Assembly: GCF_031834615.1 (NCBI RefSeq)
Contig: NZ_CP115543.1
Span: forward strand, 1,747,001 to 1,811,000
Direction: 5' to 3'
Length of the DNA stretch: 64,000 bases
From: Stenotrophomonas aracearum
GTDB taxonomy: Bacteria; Pseudomonadota; Gammaproteobacteria; Xanthomonadales; Xanthomonadaceae
Each line of letters begins with the position of its first letter. Positions within the stretch are counted from its first letter, which is position 1. Below, piece after piece: positions 1 through 8,895 of this stretch. The notes below the pieces were generated by a model. That model had not been told where the DNA came from. It made no database searches and worked only from the letters and a program-made list of their open reading frames with translations. A program made the translations under genes and the position numbers.

Positions 1-2646
1 GTCGTGCAGCAGGCCCTGCAGCAGTTCGTTGGCCGCTTCCGGCTGGTCCAGGTGCACGTAGCTGAGCACGTTGCGGATTTCATACGGCGTGTAGGCGTAC
101 AGCGCGTCGGGCTGGTTGCGCTTGCGCACGTCGTCCAGGTAGCGGGCAAAGGTGGTGCGCAGCGCCTGTTCCGGCAGCACGTCCTGCGCGCCGGTCGGGT
201 CCAGTGCGATCGACACGCCGGTTGGGTCGCCATCGCCCAGGTCTGCCGAGGAAGGAATGAAATCGATGCCCTTCCACGCCATGGTGGCGCGGATCGAGGC
301 GGCCAGCGCATCGTGCAGGGCACGGTACTGTTCGCGCGCCCATGCGGCAGTTTCATGATCGCCGAGCTGCTCAGCCAGCCACGCGCCGTCGTGCCAGCCC
401 TTCAGGCCCCAGTAGTCGTCCCAGTAGCTGTGGGTCGGCGAGGGGTAGCCCTCATGGCTGATCGACGGCGCAAGGATGCCGGCGAAGCGTTCCGGCGCGG
501 GTTGGTTGGCCATGTAGCCGGGCACCAGCGTGCGCTCGCGCAGCTCCTGCAGGAAGCGCAGTGCGGCCTTCACCTTGGGCAGGTAAGCGCGCACCGATTT
601 CGGCCCGCCGTCGAGCCGGGCGACGTCGGCCACCAGCGCCACGTACTGGCCCTGGCTGTCGTACTCGATGTCCGAACCGAAACCGGTGTTGACGCTGCCG
701 TCGTTGTTGAGGATAGGGGAGACCAGACCGTTCTCATGCACACCGTGCTCGGTGTACCAGGCCAGGTAGTCGCGCGCGATCTTCGACTCGCCCATGCGCA
801 GCAGCACCGCCGAAGTGGCCATGCCGTCGCGGATGAAGGAGCGGTTGTAGTTGCGTGGACCGGGCTGCATGGCCGGGCCGGTCTGGTTGATCAGCATGTA
901 AGCGGCTTGCGCGCGCAGCATGTCCACCAGCGAGGGGTCGGGCAGGCGCAGTCCGACCTGGCCCAGGCGTGCCTGCCAGTCGTTGGCGGCGCGGCTGGCC
1001 AGCGTGTCAAAGGTGGCATCCGCATCGGCGGTATCCAGCACGAGCGCCGGGGCTTCCGGCAACACCCCGTGCGCGTCGGCCGGCGCGGTGCCGAGCGGGA
1101 ACGCCACGACCACGGACTGGCTGGCACCCGGTGCGAGCTGGATGCGGTAGGCGAGGGCGGCTGACGCCAGGCCCTCTAAATCGTCCGCCTGCTGCGCACG
1201 GGGCAACTGACCCGCTGCGACGGCGGCGGTGATCTCGGTGCTGCCATCGGGACCGAACGCAGCCGCGCCGGCGCTTTCGACCGGGGTGAGCGAGCGCAGC
1301 AGCGTGCGCTGGTTGACCCGCACCGCGTTGTCCTCGACCGCAATGCTGCGGATCGGCGACAGCCCACCGTTCTGCCACGGCGGATTCATCTGCATCGGCC
1401 GCACCACCAGGTTGAGGGTGCCATCCACCGGCGCGCTGCCGCTGTTGTGCAGGCGATGGCGGACCAGGGTGACCGGTTGCCCGTCCAGCTCCACGGCGAA
1501 CGCTTCACTGCGCAGCTCCAACCCGGGTTGCGGTTGCCAGGTGGCAGACGGCATCGGCTTCCAGCCATCGCGCAACGCGTGCTGCACGGACTGGTTGGCG
1601 GCTGCAGCGGTGGTGCCGTCGGCACTGCGCCAGATCGGCTGCACCAGCGGCGCGCCCTTGAACGCTTCAATGTTGCCGTGCTCGTCGAAGATCGACTTCT
1701 GCAGGCCCCCATGCACGCCCACGGCGGTCCAGTAGGTCTGCTGCATGTGCAGGGAGGCCGGGAACAACGCGCGGTCCGCACCACTGGCGGCGATCTGGTA
1801 ACGCTTCATCGGGGTCATGACCGCAGCGGGGCCGAGCAGGCGCACGCGGGCGATCTTCGGCGCGTCGCCGTCGACCTGCAGGCGCAGGGCGTGCGCGGTC
1901 ACCGGCGCGGTGCCGGCCAGCCAGCTCTGTTGGCGGCTGCCGGCCTGCGGGTCGTGCGCAAGGTCGGTCCATCGCCCGTGGGCGTCCTGCGCCTGCAGGC
2001 GTGCGGCGCCGTGCGCGCCGGCCCATTCAACGGCCAGGCCGGTGGTTGCCAGCGCGTGCGGCAATGCGATGTCGAGCACATGGCTACCCGCTTTGCTGGC
2101 GGGAACGGCGATGGCGCTGCCGCCCTGCCACAGCGCCGCTGCCTGGGCTGCATCCAGTCCGGCAACGCGGAGGCCGGTGCGCGCATCCAGCGGCTCCAGT
2201 TCGAAGATGGACACACCCCAGTCGGAGGTGCGCTCGGGGCTGGCCAGGCGCAGGTAGCGGGCCTGGCGCGGGGCGAAGGACACGGTTTCGATACCGCCCA
2301 GCGAATCGCGCATGGTGTACGCGGTCTGCCACTGCGTTCCGTCCAGCGAGGTCTGCAGGCTGTAGCCCTCGGGATTGGAGACATCCCAGGTCACGCGCGC
2401 GCCGGTGAGGGTGGTGGGCTGCCCCAGGTCGATCTGGAACCAGTGCCCGGGACTGAAGGCGCCGCCGGTGACGGTCTTGGGGTCGTTATCGATCAGGTGA
2501 CCGATCGCCATGGCCGCGACCTGCTGGGAGGAACTGCTGGCTTTCCACGCCGACCGGGGCGGAAGGTCCTGGGCGAAGCCCGACGACGCCAGGAACAGGC
2601 CAAGTGTGGAAAACAACAGCGTGCGGCGAACTACATGCAAGCCCAT
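1..2646 (-). CDS. Secreted F5/8 type C (discoidin) domain glycoside hydrolase-like protein, partial at C-terminus
   Basis: The gene starts at 2646 on the minus strand and is still open at base 1, so at least 882 codons are present and the C-terminus is missing. The first 25 or so residues form a Sec signal peptide ending near SSGFAQ. Residues about 30-155 read as an F5/8 type C carbohydrate-binding domain (HLIDNDPKT, WFQIDLGQPTTLTGARVTWD, YLRLASPERTSDWGVSIFEL). The region from about residue 590 (RAQAAYMLINQTGP, NYNRSFIRDGMATSAVLLRMG, YWDDYWGLKGWHDGAW) looks like an alpha/alpha six-barrel glycosidase core. A periplasmic or outer-surface polysaccharide-degrading role is inferred; the substrate cannot be read. 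A palindromic LacI-type site lies 57-72 bases upstream, suggesting sugar-responsive control, but no regulator is next to it. Confidence 0.75.
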   Translation of the reverse strand, partial: MGLHVVRRTLLFSTLGLFLASSGFAQDLPPRSAWKASSSSQQVAAMAIGHLIDNDPKTVTGGAFSPGHWFQIDLGQPTTLTGARVTWDVSNPEGYSLQTSLDGTQWQTAYTMRDSLGGIETVSFAPRQARYLRLASPERTSDWGVSIFELEPLDARTGLRVAGLDAAQAAALWQGGSAIAVPASKAGSHVLDIALPHALATTGLAVEWAGAHGAARLQAQDAHGRWTDLAHDPQAGSRQQSWLAGTAPVTAHALRLQVDGDAPKIARVRLLGPAAVMTPMKRYQIAASGADRALFPASLHMQQTYWTAVGVHGGLQKSIFDEHGNIEAFKGAPLVQPIWRSADGTTAAAANQSVQHALRDGWKPMPSATWQPQPGLELRSEAFAVELDGQPVTLVRHRLHNSGSAPVDGTLNLVVRPMQMNPPWQNGGLSPIRSIAVEDNAVRVNQRTLLRSLTPVESAGAAAFGPDGSTEITAAVAAGQLPRAQQADDLEGLASAALAYRIQLAPGASQSVVVAFPLGTAPADAHGVLPEAPALVLDTADADATFDTLASRAANDWQARLGQVGLRLPDPSLVDMLRAQAAYMLINQTGPAMQPGPRNYNRSFIRDGMATSAVLLRMGESKIARDYLAWYTEHGVHENGLVSPILNNDGSVNTGFGSDIEYDSQGQYVALVADVARLDGGPKSVRAYLPKVKAALRFLQELRERTLVPGYMANQPAPERFAGILAPSISHEGYPSPTHSYWDDYWGLKGWHDGAWLAEQLGDHETAAWAREQYRALHDALAASIRATMAWKGIDFIPSSADLGDGDPTGVSIALDPTGAQDVLPEQALRTTFARYLDDVRKRNQPDALYAYTPYEIRNVLSYVHLDQPEAANELLQGLLHD

Positions 2647-2702
2647 CGAAAACAACCTCGTACTCGTGCCTCGCCAGTGAGGCGGGGCAACCCTAACAGG
2701 GG

Positions 2703-2718
2703 ATGTAATCGGTTACAT
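2703..2718. promoter_or_regulatory. LacI-type operator palindrome upstream of the F5/8 glycosidase gene
   Basis: ATGTAATCGGTTACAT is a 16-bp palindrome except for one central pair. Its TGTAA-N4-TTACA form with a central CG is the usual shape of LacI/GalR-family operators. It lies 57 bases before the start at 2646. The matching regulator is not in this window; the local LacI sites at 41763-42130 have a different sequence. Confidence 0.5.
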
Positions 2719-2901
2719 GACGCAGTGCAATATGTGGCCGGGTCCCCGTCGCCGGACGGCCCGGTTGACGAATCGTCAGGTGCCGCATGCCTTGACTTGA
2801 CAGGCTGCCCGTTCAGCAACGCATCGCCCCCGCCCACACTGGCAACCGAAGTCACGGCCTGCCGGCTGATGACGCAATCGGTCCATTTTTGGGGAAACCA
2901 C

Positions 2902-3426
2902 ATGATCAGCATTCCAGTTTCAGACACCTCGCACGCTCGCCTGTCCCGCGCTTCGCGCTGGTTGTGCAGCATCGGCTACGCCGTGCTGGCCGTGTTCTTC
3001 GCCTGGTCCGCGTTGAGCGGGCACCGTGAGGCGGAAGCCATCCTCAAGGATGCGGTGACCGTGCAGGCGCCGGTGCAGGTCGACCATATCGAAGAGAAGC
3101 GCCGCAAGGGCAGGGTCTCCTACCAGTACCACTTCCGTTACGACTTCGAAGCCAACGGCGTTACCCATACCGGCACCTTCTCCACCTCCGAAGACAATGC
3201 CGCGCCGTACCTGGGCGACGAACCGCAGGTCACCGTGGCGTACGCGCGGGCCGATCCGTCGCACTTCGAGCGGCTGGACCGGCTGGAAGGGCAGAAGAGC
3301 CTGGGTTCGGTGCTGGGGCGGGTGATCGTGGCGCTGGGCATGCTGGCGATCCTGGCCTTCATCGTGCACCTGCTGCTGACCCGCAAGTTGTTCGTGCGTC
3401 AGACGCCCGCCGTCCCGGCCGGCTGA
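2902..3426 (+). CDS. DUF3592-type membrane protein
   Basis: This 174-residue protein has a hydrophobic segment at about residues 22-42 (SIGYAVLAVFFAWSALSG) and another at about 143-163 (RVIVALGMLAILAFIVHLLL). Between them lies a soluble, probably periplasmic, domain with the pattern of DUF3592 proteins (RKGRVSYQYHFRYDFEANGV, a TGTFSTSEDNAAPYLGDE stretch, then VTVAYARADPSHF). The family has no assigned biochemical activity. The start at 2902 is the first in-frame ATG with the membrane segment directly following; AGGGGAAACCAC-like purine-rich sequence precedes it. The gene stands alone, divergent from the F5/8 glycosidase gene and 92 bases before the next plus-strand gene. Confidence 0.7.
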   Translation: MISIPVSDTSHARLSRASRWLCSIGYAVLAVFFAWSALSGHREAEAILKDAVTVQAPVQVDHIEEKRRKGRVSYQYHFRYDFEANGVTHTGTFSTSEDNAAPYLGDEPQVTVAYARADPSHFERLDRLEGQKSLGSVLGRVIVALGMLAILAFIVHLLLTRKLFVRQTPAVPAG

Positions 3427-3518
3427 GCCGGGAGACCGTCGTGGCCGGTTCGCATATGGTTGACAGTCCAAGCGGTCACGGTAGGGTGTGCGGCTCACTC
3501 CCTTTCTGGTCGTTTCCC

Positions 3519-4736
3519 ATGCCTGCCCTGGACTTCGCGGACCTGCTGTCCCGGCACATGCGGCGGATCCGCGCCAGCGCGGGTGGGGTGGCCTCGGAGA
3601 TCGGGATCAGCCGTGAGGCGGTCAACAACTGGCGGGCCGGCATCTCGCGGCCCAGCCGCCGCCATCGCGACCGCGTGCTGGCCTGCGCCAACTACCTGCG
3701 GCTGACCGAAATCGAGTGCAACGCGTTGCTGCAGTCGGCCGGCTTTGAACCGGAGTTTCCGGCGGAGCCGGCCGCCACGGCAGCCAATGAAGGGCAGGCG
3801 GCGCCACCGGTGCTGGTGCCGCCCACCGTCACCCGGTTGTTCGACCGGCTGCAGGCACTGCGGCCGTATCCGGTCAGTTTGTTGCTGACCCAGGCGCACT
3901 GGGGCCAGCCGCCCGAGCGCGCGGCGATCCTGGCCGAGGCGGCCATGCGCTATGGAAGGGATCGGGTGCTGCACCTGCAGCCCCCGTTCCGCGCCGGCGA
4001 GGGCGACCAGGATTACTTCGCACTGCTGGCCGCGCAATGCGGGCTGGACGGTGTGTCCTCCGATGCCAGCTTCGAAATGGCGCTGGCGCGCGTGCTGCAG
4101 CAGCCCGGCCCGTTGTTCTGCCTGGTCAGCCGCTTCGAGCAGGGCGCGCCCGAACCGCGCGACGTGCTCGCCGGAATCCTGCGCAGCCTCAGCGAAATGT
4201 ACAGCGGCAAGCTGCACCTGTTGATCTGCGGCGGCGCTGCATTGGCCGACCTCAAATACCAGGGCGGCGATCTGTCGCTGCTCAACATCGCCGCTACCGA
4301 GAGCTGGCCGGAACTGGGCGTGGATGACCTGCGCCGTGGCGCGGTCGACGCGACCGAGGCCACGCTCATGCGTGCGCTGCATCTTTCCGGTGGGCATCCC
4401 CTGCTGGCCCAGGCGGCGCTGGTGCTGCTGGCCGACGCCAGCCTGGACGATGCGGCGATCACCGAAACGCTGTCCACCCATCCGCGGCTGTGGGAAGCGC
4501 TGGTGCCGTTGCTGCGCGATCCGGCTACCCGCAGCACGGTGGAAGGCTGGCTGGCGCGCCCCTCACTGGGACCGGCGCGCCCCTACCTGGCCGATCCACT
4601 GCTGCGCCAGCTGTACTGGAGCAACCTGCTGGCGGCCCGCGCGCAGCCGCACGGCGCGTTCCTGGAATGGCGTTGCGAAGCGATCCGCCGCGCGGTGCAC
4701 CAGGTGATCGAAGGGCTGGAGGCGCAACCGGCATGA
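3519..4736 (+). CDS. XRE-family HTH protein with degenerate AAA/STAND-like domain
   Basis: The protein has 405 residues from ATG 3519. In-frame ATGs at 3441 and 3456 would add an unlikely N-terminus. Residues about 5-75 form a helix-turn-helix (GGVASEIGISREAVNNWRAG), followed by a Pro/Ala-rich linker to about 105. Residues about 110-300 align in layout with a P-loop ATPase core. However, the expected Walker A is replaced by LTQAHWGQPPERA, with no GKT/S, and the strand-4 segment reads LFCLVSRFEQG instead of a hhhhDE Walker B. Nucleotide hydrolysis is therefore unlikely. The C-terminal 100 residues are helical and uncharacterised. The stop overlaps the next start by 4 bases (ATGA), so the two are translationally coupled and probably form one system. 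Function is unknown; a DNA-bound partner or adaptor of the downstream ATPase is an inference. Confidence 0.7.
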   Translation: MPALDFADLLSRHMRRIRASAGGVASEIGISREAVNNWRAGISRPSRRHRDRVLACANYLRLTEIECNALLQSAGFEPEFPAEPAATAANEGQAAPPVLVPPTVTRLFDRLQALRPYPVSLLLTQAHWGQPPERAAILAEAAMRYGRDRVLHLQPPFRAGEGDQDYFALLAAQCGLDGVSSDASFEMALARVLQQPGPLFCLVSRFEQGAPEPRDVLAGILRSLSEMYSGKLHLLICGGAALADLKYQGGDLSLLNIAATESWPELGVDDLRRGAVDATEATLMRALHLSGGHPLLAQAALVLLADASLDDAAITETLSTHPRLWEALVPLLRDPATRSTVEGWLARPSLGPARPYLADPLLRQLYWSNLLAARAQPHGAFLEWRCEAIRRAVHQVIEGLEAQPA

Positions 4737-6925
4737 TGACCTTGCCGCGCAGGTCGCTCGGCGTGGGCGTGCCGCTGCTGCTGGTGATCGGGCTCACCTG
4801 GTTCGTCGGCAGTTACCTGTTCGTGCCGTGGCTCAATCCGGTCCAGCTGTGGCGCATGCAGCGCGACGGCGAAAGCATGATGCTGATGCAGCGGGCGAAC
4901 ATTGACATGATGTTCCTGCGCGAAGAAGCGCTGTCGTACTGGCTGCAGCATGAAACCTGGCCGAGCGAGGTCGCGGTGCCCGGCGTGCACGATCCCGCCG
5001 AGACGCTGGTGGAGGCCGAGTTGCCGCGCCCGTGGGTGCTGCGACTGCGCTTCAGCGATCGCTTCCCGGCCAACAGCGGACTGGGCGGCACGGTGATCGA
5101 ACAGACCCTGGAACCCAGCACCCAGTACTGGCGCTGTCGTCCGGGCACTCCGGCGCCGCCCGCGCGGTGGTTGCCGGCCAACTGCCGCGCGCAGGAGCCG
5201 TGGACCATCGTGCAGTGGTTGTCGCTGCTGCTGGGCGGTTCGGTGCTCGGGTTGGCCGCGCTCGGCCTGCTCTGGTACTGGGTGCGGCCGGCCGTGGCCG
5301 CGATCATCGCCGAGCCGAAGCTGCTGTTCGAGCAGCCGCTGCAGGGCCTTCCCGCCATCGACCGCCAGCTGGGCTGGCTGCGTCTGCGCGAACGCGTGTT
5401 GGCGGGCGCTGGCATTGCCACGGTGCGGTGGCGCGACGCGCTGCGCCAGCTGCACGCGTCTCCCGACACCCGCGCCCAGCAGCTCGCCGCCCGGATCGGC
5501 GCGGTCGACGCGCCCGCGACAGGTTGGTCGCTGCCCGGGCTCGTCCGCGAGTGGACCCTGCCGGACAAGCTTCCGCTGGCCCTTGAGCGGCTGTGGCTGT
5601 ACCAACCCGAGCCCGGGCTGGCGGTTGACGCCATCGTGCACGCGCTGCGCAGCATGCCCAACGGCCAGGACGTGGTGCTGGTAGTGAGTCCTTCGCTGGT
5701 AGCAGAGCCGGAACTGGTTGCCTACGCTGACGACCCAGCCAACCTGTGCGTGTGCCTGGAACAGGTCGCGCAGACGCGCTGGCTGCTGCAGCCCGGTGCG
5801 CTGGACGGTCTGGTCGACCTGCTTGCGCGCCAGCTGCGGGTGACCCGGATTTCGCCGTACCAGACCCACGGCGGCATTACCCGCCCCGGTGCGTTCTTCG
5901 GCCGCGCGTCGCTGCTGGCGCGCGTGCTCAATCGCGAGCCGGGCAACTACCTGCTGGTGGGCGGGCGCCAGCTCGGCAAGACCAGCCTGATGAAGGCCAT
6001 CGAACGGCGCTTTACCGGCCACCCGCGCGTGCACTGCGTGTACCTGTCGCTGCGCGACCACCGCCTGACCATGCGCCTGGCGATGGAGCTGGGCATGGCC
6101 GAGGACACCGGCATCGATGCGCTGGTCGCCGAGCTCTCGGCCCGTGCCGCCGGGCGCGGCCTGTTGCTGCTGATCGACGAGACCGATCTGTTCCTGCGCG
6201 CCGAAGCCGCGCAGGGCTACCCGCAGTTGCTGGCGCTGCGCGCGCTGAGCGAGGAAGGCCGCTGCCACTTCATGCTGGCCGGGTTCTGGGACCTGTACGA
6301 AGCGGTCACCCTGGACTTCGCGTCGCCGCTGCGTAATTTCGGTGACGTCATCCACGTCGGCAGCCTGGAAGAGGACGCCTGCCGGGCCCTGGCGACCGTA
6401 CCGATGGCCCGGTTGGGCGTGCACTACGCCAGTCCTGACCTCCCGAACCGACTGGTGGCCGCGTGCGGGCACCGCGCCAACCTGGTGGCCATCACCTGCC
6501 AGCAGCTGCTCAGCCAGCTCGGGCGCGGGCAACGCGTGCTGGATGCCGCGCAGGTGCATGCGGCACTGGTAAGCGAGCCGGTGATGGATGCGCTGGCGGG
6601 CTGGGCACGATTGAGTCCGGATCCGGTGGCATGCCGGATCGACCGCATCGTGGTCTACCAGGTGGCGTTGGCGCAGCTTGCGGGCAGCGGCGAGCGTGGG
6701 ATCACGTTGCTTGAGCTGCTGGCCGCGTTCGATGCGGCCGGGGTGCGGGTCGACCCTGAGCAGGTGCGGCATGCGTTGGCGCGGTTGCAATTGGCGTACG
6801 TGATCCGGCGCGAGGCCGATGGCTTGCCGTTCGTGTTCGCGGTGCCGGTGTTTGTTACGCAGTTCCAGCGCGAGGAGGTGCAGGCGCTGGTGCAGCGGGA
6901 ATTGCAGGCGATGGGCGGCAGCTAG
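4733..6925 (+). CDS. Membrane protein with pilin-like periplasmic domain and cytoplasmic AAA ATPase domain
   Basis: The 730-residue protein starts at ATG 4733, overlapping the preceding gene by 4 bases. A first membrane helix spans about residues 11-33. Residues about 50-152 resemble the globular part of a type IV pilin: EEALSYWLQHETWPSE matches the AVAEYY..WPS segment, and WRCR followed by RWLPANCR matches the pilin C-terminus WTCS..KYLPASCR, including the two cysteines (135 and 151) of the pilin disulfide loop. A second membrane helix is at about 157-183. The cytoplasmic part has a linker to about 370, SPYQTHGGITRPGAFFGR, Walker A GGRQLGKTSLM near 410-420, Walker B LLLLIDETDLF near 477-487, and a C-terminal winged-helix-like tail. 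The prepilin peptidase motif GFxLxE is absent, so the pilin-like domain should stay anchored. Signal transduction from periplasm to ATPase is inferred. Confidence 0.7.
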   Translation: MMTLPRRSLGVGVPLLLVIGLTWFVGSYLFVPWLNPVQLWRMQRDGESMMLMQRANIDMMFLREEALSYWLQHETWPSEVAVPGVHDPAETLVEAELPRPWVLRLRFSDRFPANSGLGGTVIEQTLEPSTQYWRCRPGTPAPPARWLPANCRAQEPWTIVQWLSLLLGGSVLGLAALGLLWYWVRPAVAAIIAEPKLLFEQPLQGLPAIDRQLGWLRLRERVLAGAGIATVRWRDALRQLHASPDTRAQQLAARIGAVDAPATGWSLPGLVREWTLPDKLPLALERLWLYQPEPGLAVDAIVHALRSMPNGQDVVLVVSPSLVAEPELVAYADDPANLCVCLEQVAQTRWLLQPGALDGLVDLLARQLRVTRISPYQTHGGITRPGAFFGRASLLARVLNREPGNYLLVGGRQLGKTSLMKAIERRFTGHPRVHCVYLSLRDHRLTMRLAMELGMAEDTGIDALVAELSARAAGRGLLLLIDETDLFLRAEAAQGYPQLLALRALSEEGRCHFMLAGFWDLYEAVTLDFASPLRNFGDVIHVGSLEEDACRALATVPMARLGVHYASPDLPNRLVAACGHRANLVAITCQQLLSQLGRGQRVLDAAQVHAALVSEPVMDALAGWARLSPDPVACRIDRIVVYQVALAQLAGSGERGITLLELLAAFDAAGVRVDPEQVRHALARLQLAYVIRREADGLPFVFAVPVFVTQFQREEVQALVQRELQAMGGS

Positions 6926-7849
6926 TCACTCGCCGGGTTTTGCGGCAGCGCTGGCGGCTTCGGAGGCAGCGCGGCGTACCAGTACCGCTTCGCGATGCGC
7001 GATGTAGGCGTTGGCGCCGAGGATGATGCCGGCGCCGATCACGGTCCAGCGGTCCAGGGTTTCGCCGAACAGCAGCCAGCCCAGCACCGCCACCAGCGGC
7101 AGCTGCATGAAGCTGATCGGGGTCAGCGCGGAGACTTCGCCCAGGCGCAGCGCACGCGTCCACATCAACTGGCCGAGCGTGCCGAGCAAGCCGGTGGCGA
7201 TCAGCCACATCCAGCCGGTGCTGTTCGGCCAGACCCAGACGAACAGGGCCGGCACCAGCGACATCGGCACCCAGAAGGCATACGTGTAGAACACCACCGT
7301 GTCGGCGCCATCGACGCGGGTGAGCTGTTTGATCTGGATCGCGACCAGCGAGCTCAGTACCGCCGCCAGCACCGCCACCAGCAGGCCCGGACTGAACGAG
7401 TCGGCGCCGGGGCGCACGATGATCAGCACGCCGATGAAGCCGCAGACCACCGCGGCCCAGCGGCGCAGGCGCACGGTCTCGCCCAGGAACAGGACGGCGG
7501 CGACGGTGACGAACAGCGGCGTGGAGTACGACAGCGAGATCGCCTGCGAGATCGGCAGGTGGCCGATCGCCCAGAACGCGCACAACATCGAGGCCAGCCC
7601 GATCAGGCTGCGCACGAAATAGCGCGGCAGCTGCCGGGTACGGAACGGTGAACTGCCCGGACGCAGCAGGAACGGCAGCAGTGCGAGCAGGCCGAACGCG
7701 TTGCGGAAGAACGCCACTTCCTGGGTTGGCACATGCCGCGTGGCATAGCGGATGGCAATGGCCATCAGCCCGAACGCCATCGTGCTGCCGAACATCAGCA
7801 GCGCCGCACGCATCGGCGTGGGCGCGGGCAGGGCACGCGGCGCGGTCAC
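6926..7849 (-). CDS. DMT-superfamily transporter (EamA family)
   Basis: The protein has about ten hydrophobic helices arranged as two EamA repeats ([56 protein letters not shown], and in the second half [35 protein letters not shown]). This is the drug/metabolite exporter fold; the substrate cannot be inferred. I chose GTG 7849 because it overlaps the murB stop by 4 bases (GTGA), giving 307 residues. ATG 7813 would give 295 residues and is the alternative. It is the last gene of the run pyrD-murB-DMT. The stop codon directly abuts the stop of the convergent ATPase gene (6925/6926). Confidence 0.8.
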   Translation of the reverse strand: MTAPRALPAPTPMRAALLMFGSTMAFGLMAIAIRYATRHVPTQEVAFFRNAFGLLALLPFLLRPGSSPFRTRQLPRYFVRSLIGLASMLCAFWAIGHLPISQAISLSYSTPLFVTVAAVLFLGETVRLRRWAAVVCGFIGVLIIVRPGADSFSPGLLVAVLAAVLSSLVAIQIKQLTRVDGADTVVFYTYAFWVPMSLVPALFVWVWPNSTGWMWLIATGLLGTLGQLMWTRALRLGEVSALTPISFMQLPLVAVLGWLLFGETLDRWTVIGAGIILGANAYIAHREAVLVRRAASEAASAAAKPGE

Positions 7850-8895
7850 CACTGTGCGCCGATCAGGCGCGGCTCCGGTTCGATCGGTACGCCGAACTTC
7901 TCCAGCACCGACGCGGAAATGCGCCGCGCCAGCGCCAGCAGCTCCGCACCGGTGGCGGTGCCATGGTTGACCAGCACCAGCGCGTGCTGCGGCGACACGC
8001 CGGCGTCGCCCTCGCGGAAGCCTTTCCAGCCGCACGCCTCGATCAGCCACGCGGCCGACAGCTTGCGACGGTTGTCCTGGTCGGCCGGGTACACCGGCAG
8101 CTCGGGGAACTGCTGCAGCAGCACGTCCACCTGTTCCAGCGGCAGCACCGGGTTCTTGAAGAAGCTGCCGGCGTTGCCCAGCACGTCCGGGTCCGGCAGC
8201 TTGCGCCGACGGATCGCGATCACCGCATTGGCCACGTCAGCCGCGACCGGCAGCTCCACGCCCATCGCCTGCATTTCCTCGGCGATGCCGGCATAACCCA
8301 GGCGCAGGTCGTGCAGCAGCGGCAGGCGCAGTTCGATGGCGGTGATCAGGTAGCGGTCGGGCGCGTGCTTGAACACGCTGTCGCGATAGCCGAACGCGCA
8401 GGCCTCGGCATCGAAGCGCACCCATTCGCCGGTCTCGCGGTCCCAGGCGTCCACCGCCTGGATGAACTCGTCGACCTGCACGCCGTAGGCACCGATGTTC
8501 TGGATCGGCGCCGCACCGCAGGTGCCGGGAATCAGCGCCAGGTTTTCCAGCCCGGACAGCCCGTTCTGCAGCGACCACATCACCAGCCCATGCCAGTTGA
8601 CCCCGGCACCGGCGCGGACCACGGTGTAGTCGGCCCGGTGCTCCAGTTCTTCGATGCTGCGGTTGGCAAACACCAGCACGGTACCGGGCACGTTGTCGGC
8701 GAGCAGCACGTTGCTGCCGCAGCCCAGCACCAGCAGCGGCTTGCCGACGACGTGCGGATGGGCCAGCACGTCGGGCAGCAGGCTCGGGTCGTGCAGTTCC
8801 AGCAGCTGTTCGGCGCTGGCGTCGACATGGAACGTGTTGAGGGCCTTCAGCGAGGCATTTTCGGTCAGCGACCAGGCAGGCATTGCAGTACTCAC
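7846..8895 (-). CDS. murB: UDP-N-acetylmuramate dehydrogenase MurB (type I)
   Basis: This cytoplasmic flavoenzyme reduces UDP-GlcNAc-enolpyruvate to UDP-MurNAc with NADPH in peptidoglycan precursor synthesis. In the 349 residues I see the FAD-binding signature [10 protein letters not shown] (about 58-67), [20 protein letters not shown] (about 122-141), the tyrosine-loop motif GYRDSVFK (about 169-176) that marks type I enzymes, NAGSFFKNP (about 241-249) with the catalytic serine, and a C-terminal EPEPRLIG supplying the second catalytic acid. Length fits the Escherichia coli type (about 342). It overlaps pyrD upstream and the DMT gene downstream by 4 bases each, so all three are coupled. Confidence 0.96.
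   Translation of the reverse strand: MSTAMPAWSLTENASLKALNTFHVDASAEQLLELHDPSLLPDVLAHPHVVGKPLLVLGCGSNVLLADNVPGTVLVFANRSIEELEHRADYTVVRAGAGVNWHGLVMWSLQNGLSGLENLALIPGTCGAAPIQNIGAYGVQVDEFIQAVDAWDRETGEWVRFDAEACAFGYRDSVFKHAPDRYLITAIELRLPLLHDLRLGYAGIAEEMQAMGVELPVAADVANAVIAIRRRKLPDPDVLGNAGSFFKNPVLPLEQVDVLLQQFPELPVYPADQDNRRKLSAAWLIEACGWKGFREGDAGVSPQHALVLVNHGTATGAELLALARRISASVLEKFGVPIEPEPRLIGAQW

Noticed and set aside
1447..2900. A long plus-strand extension upstream of the DUF3592 protein.
   Set aside because: The extension is antisense to the F5/8 glycosidase gene; only the part from ATG 2902 has membrane segments and the family pattern.
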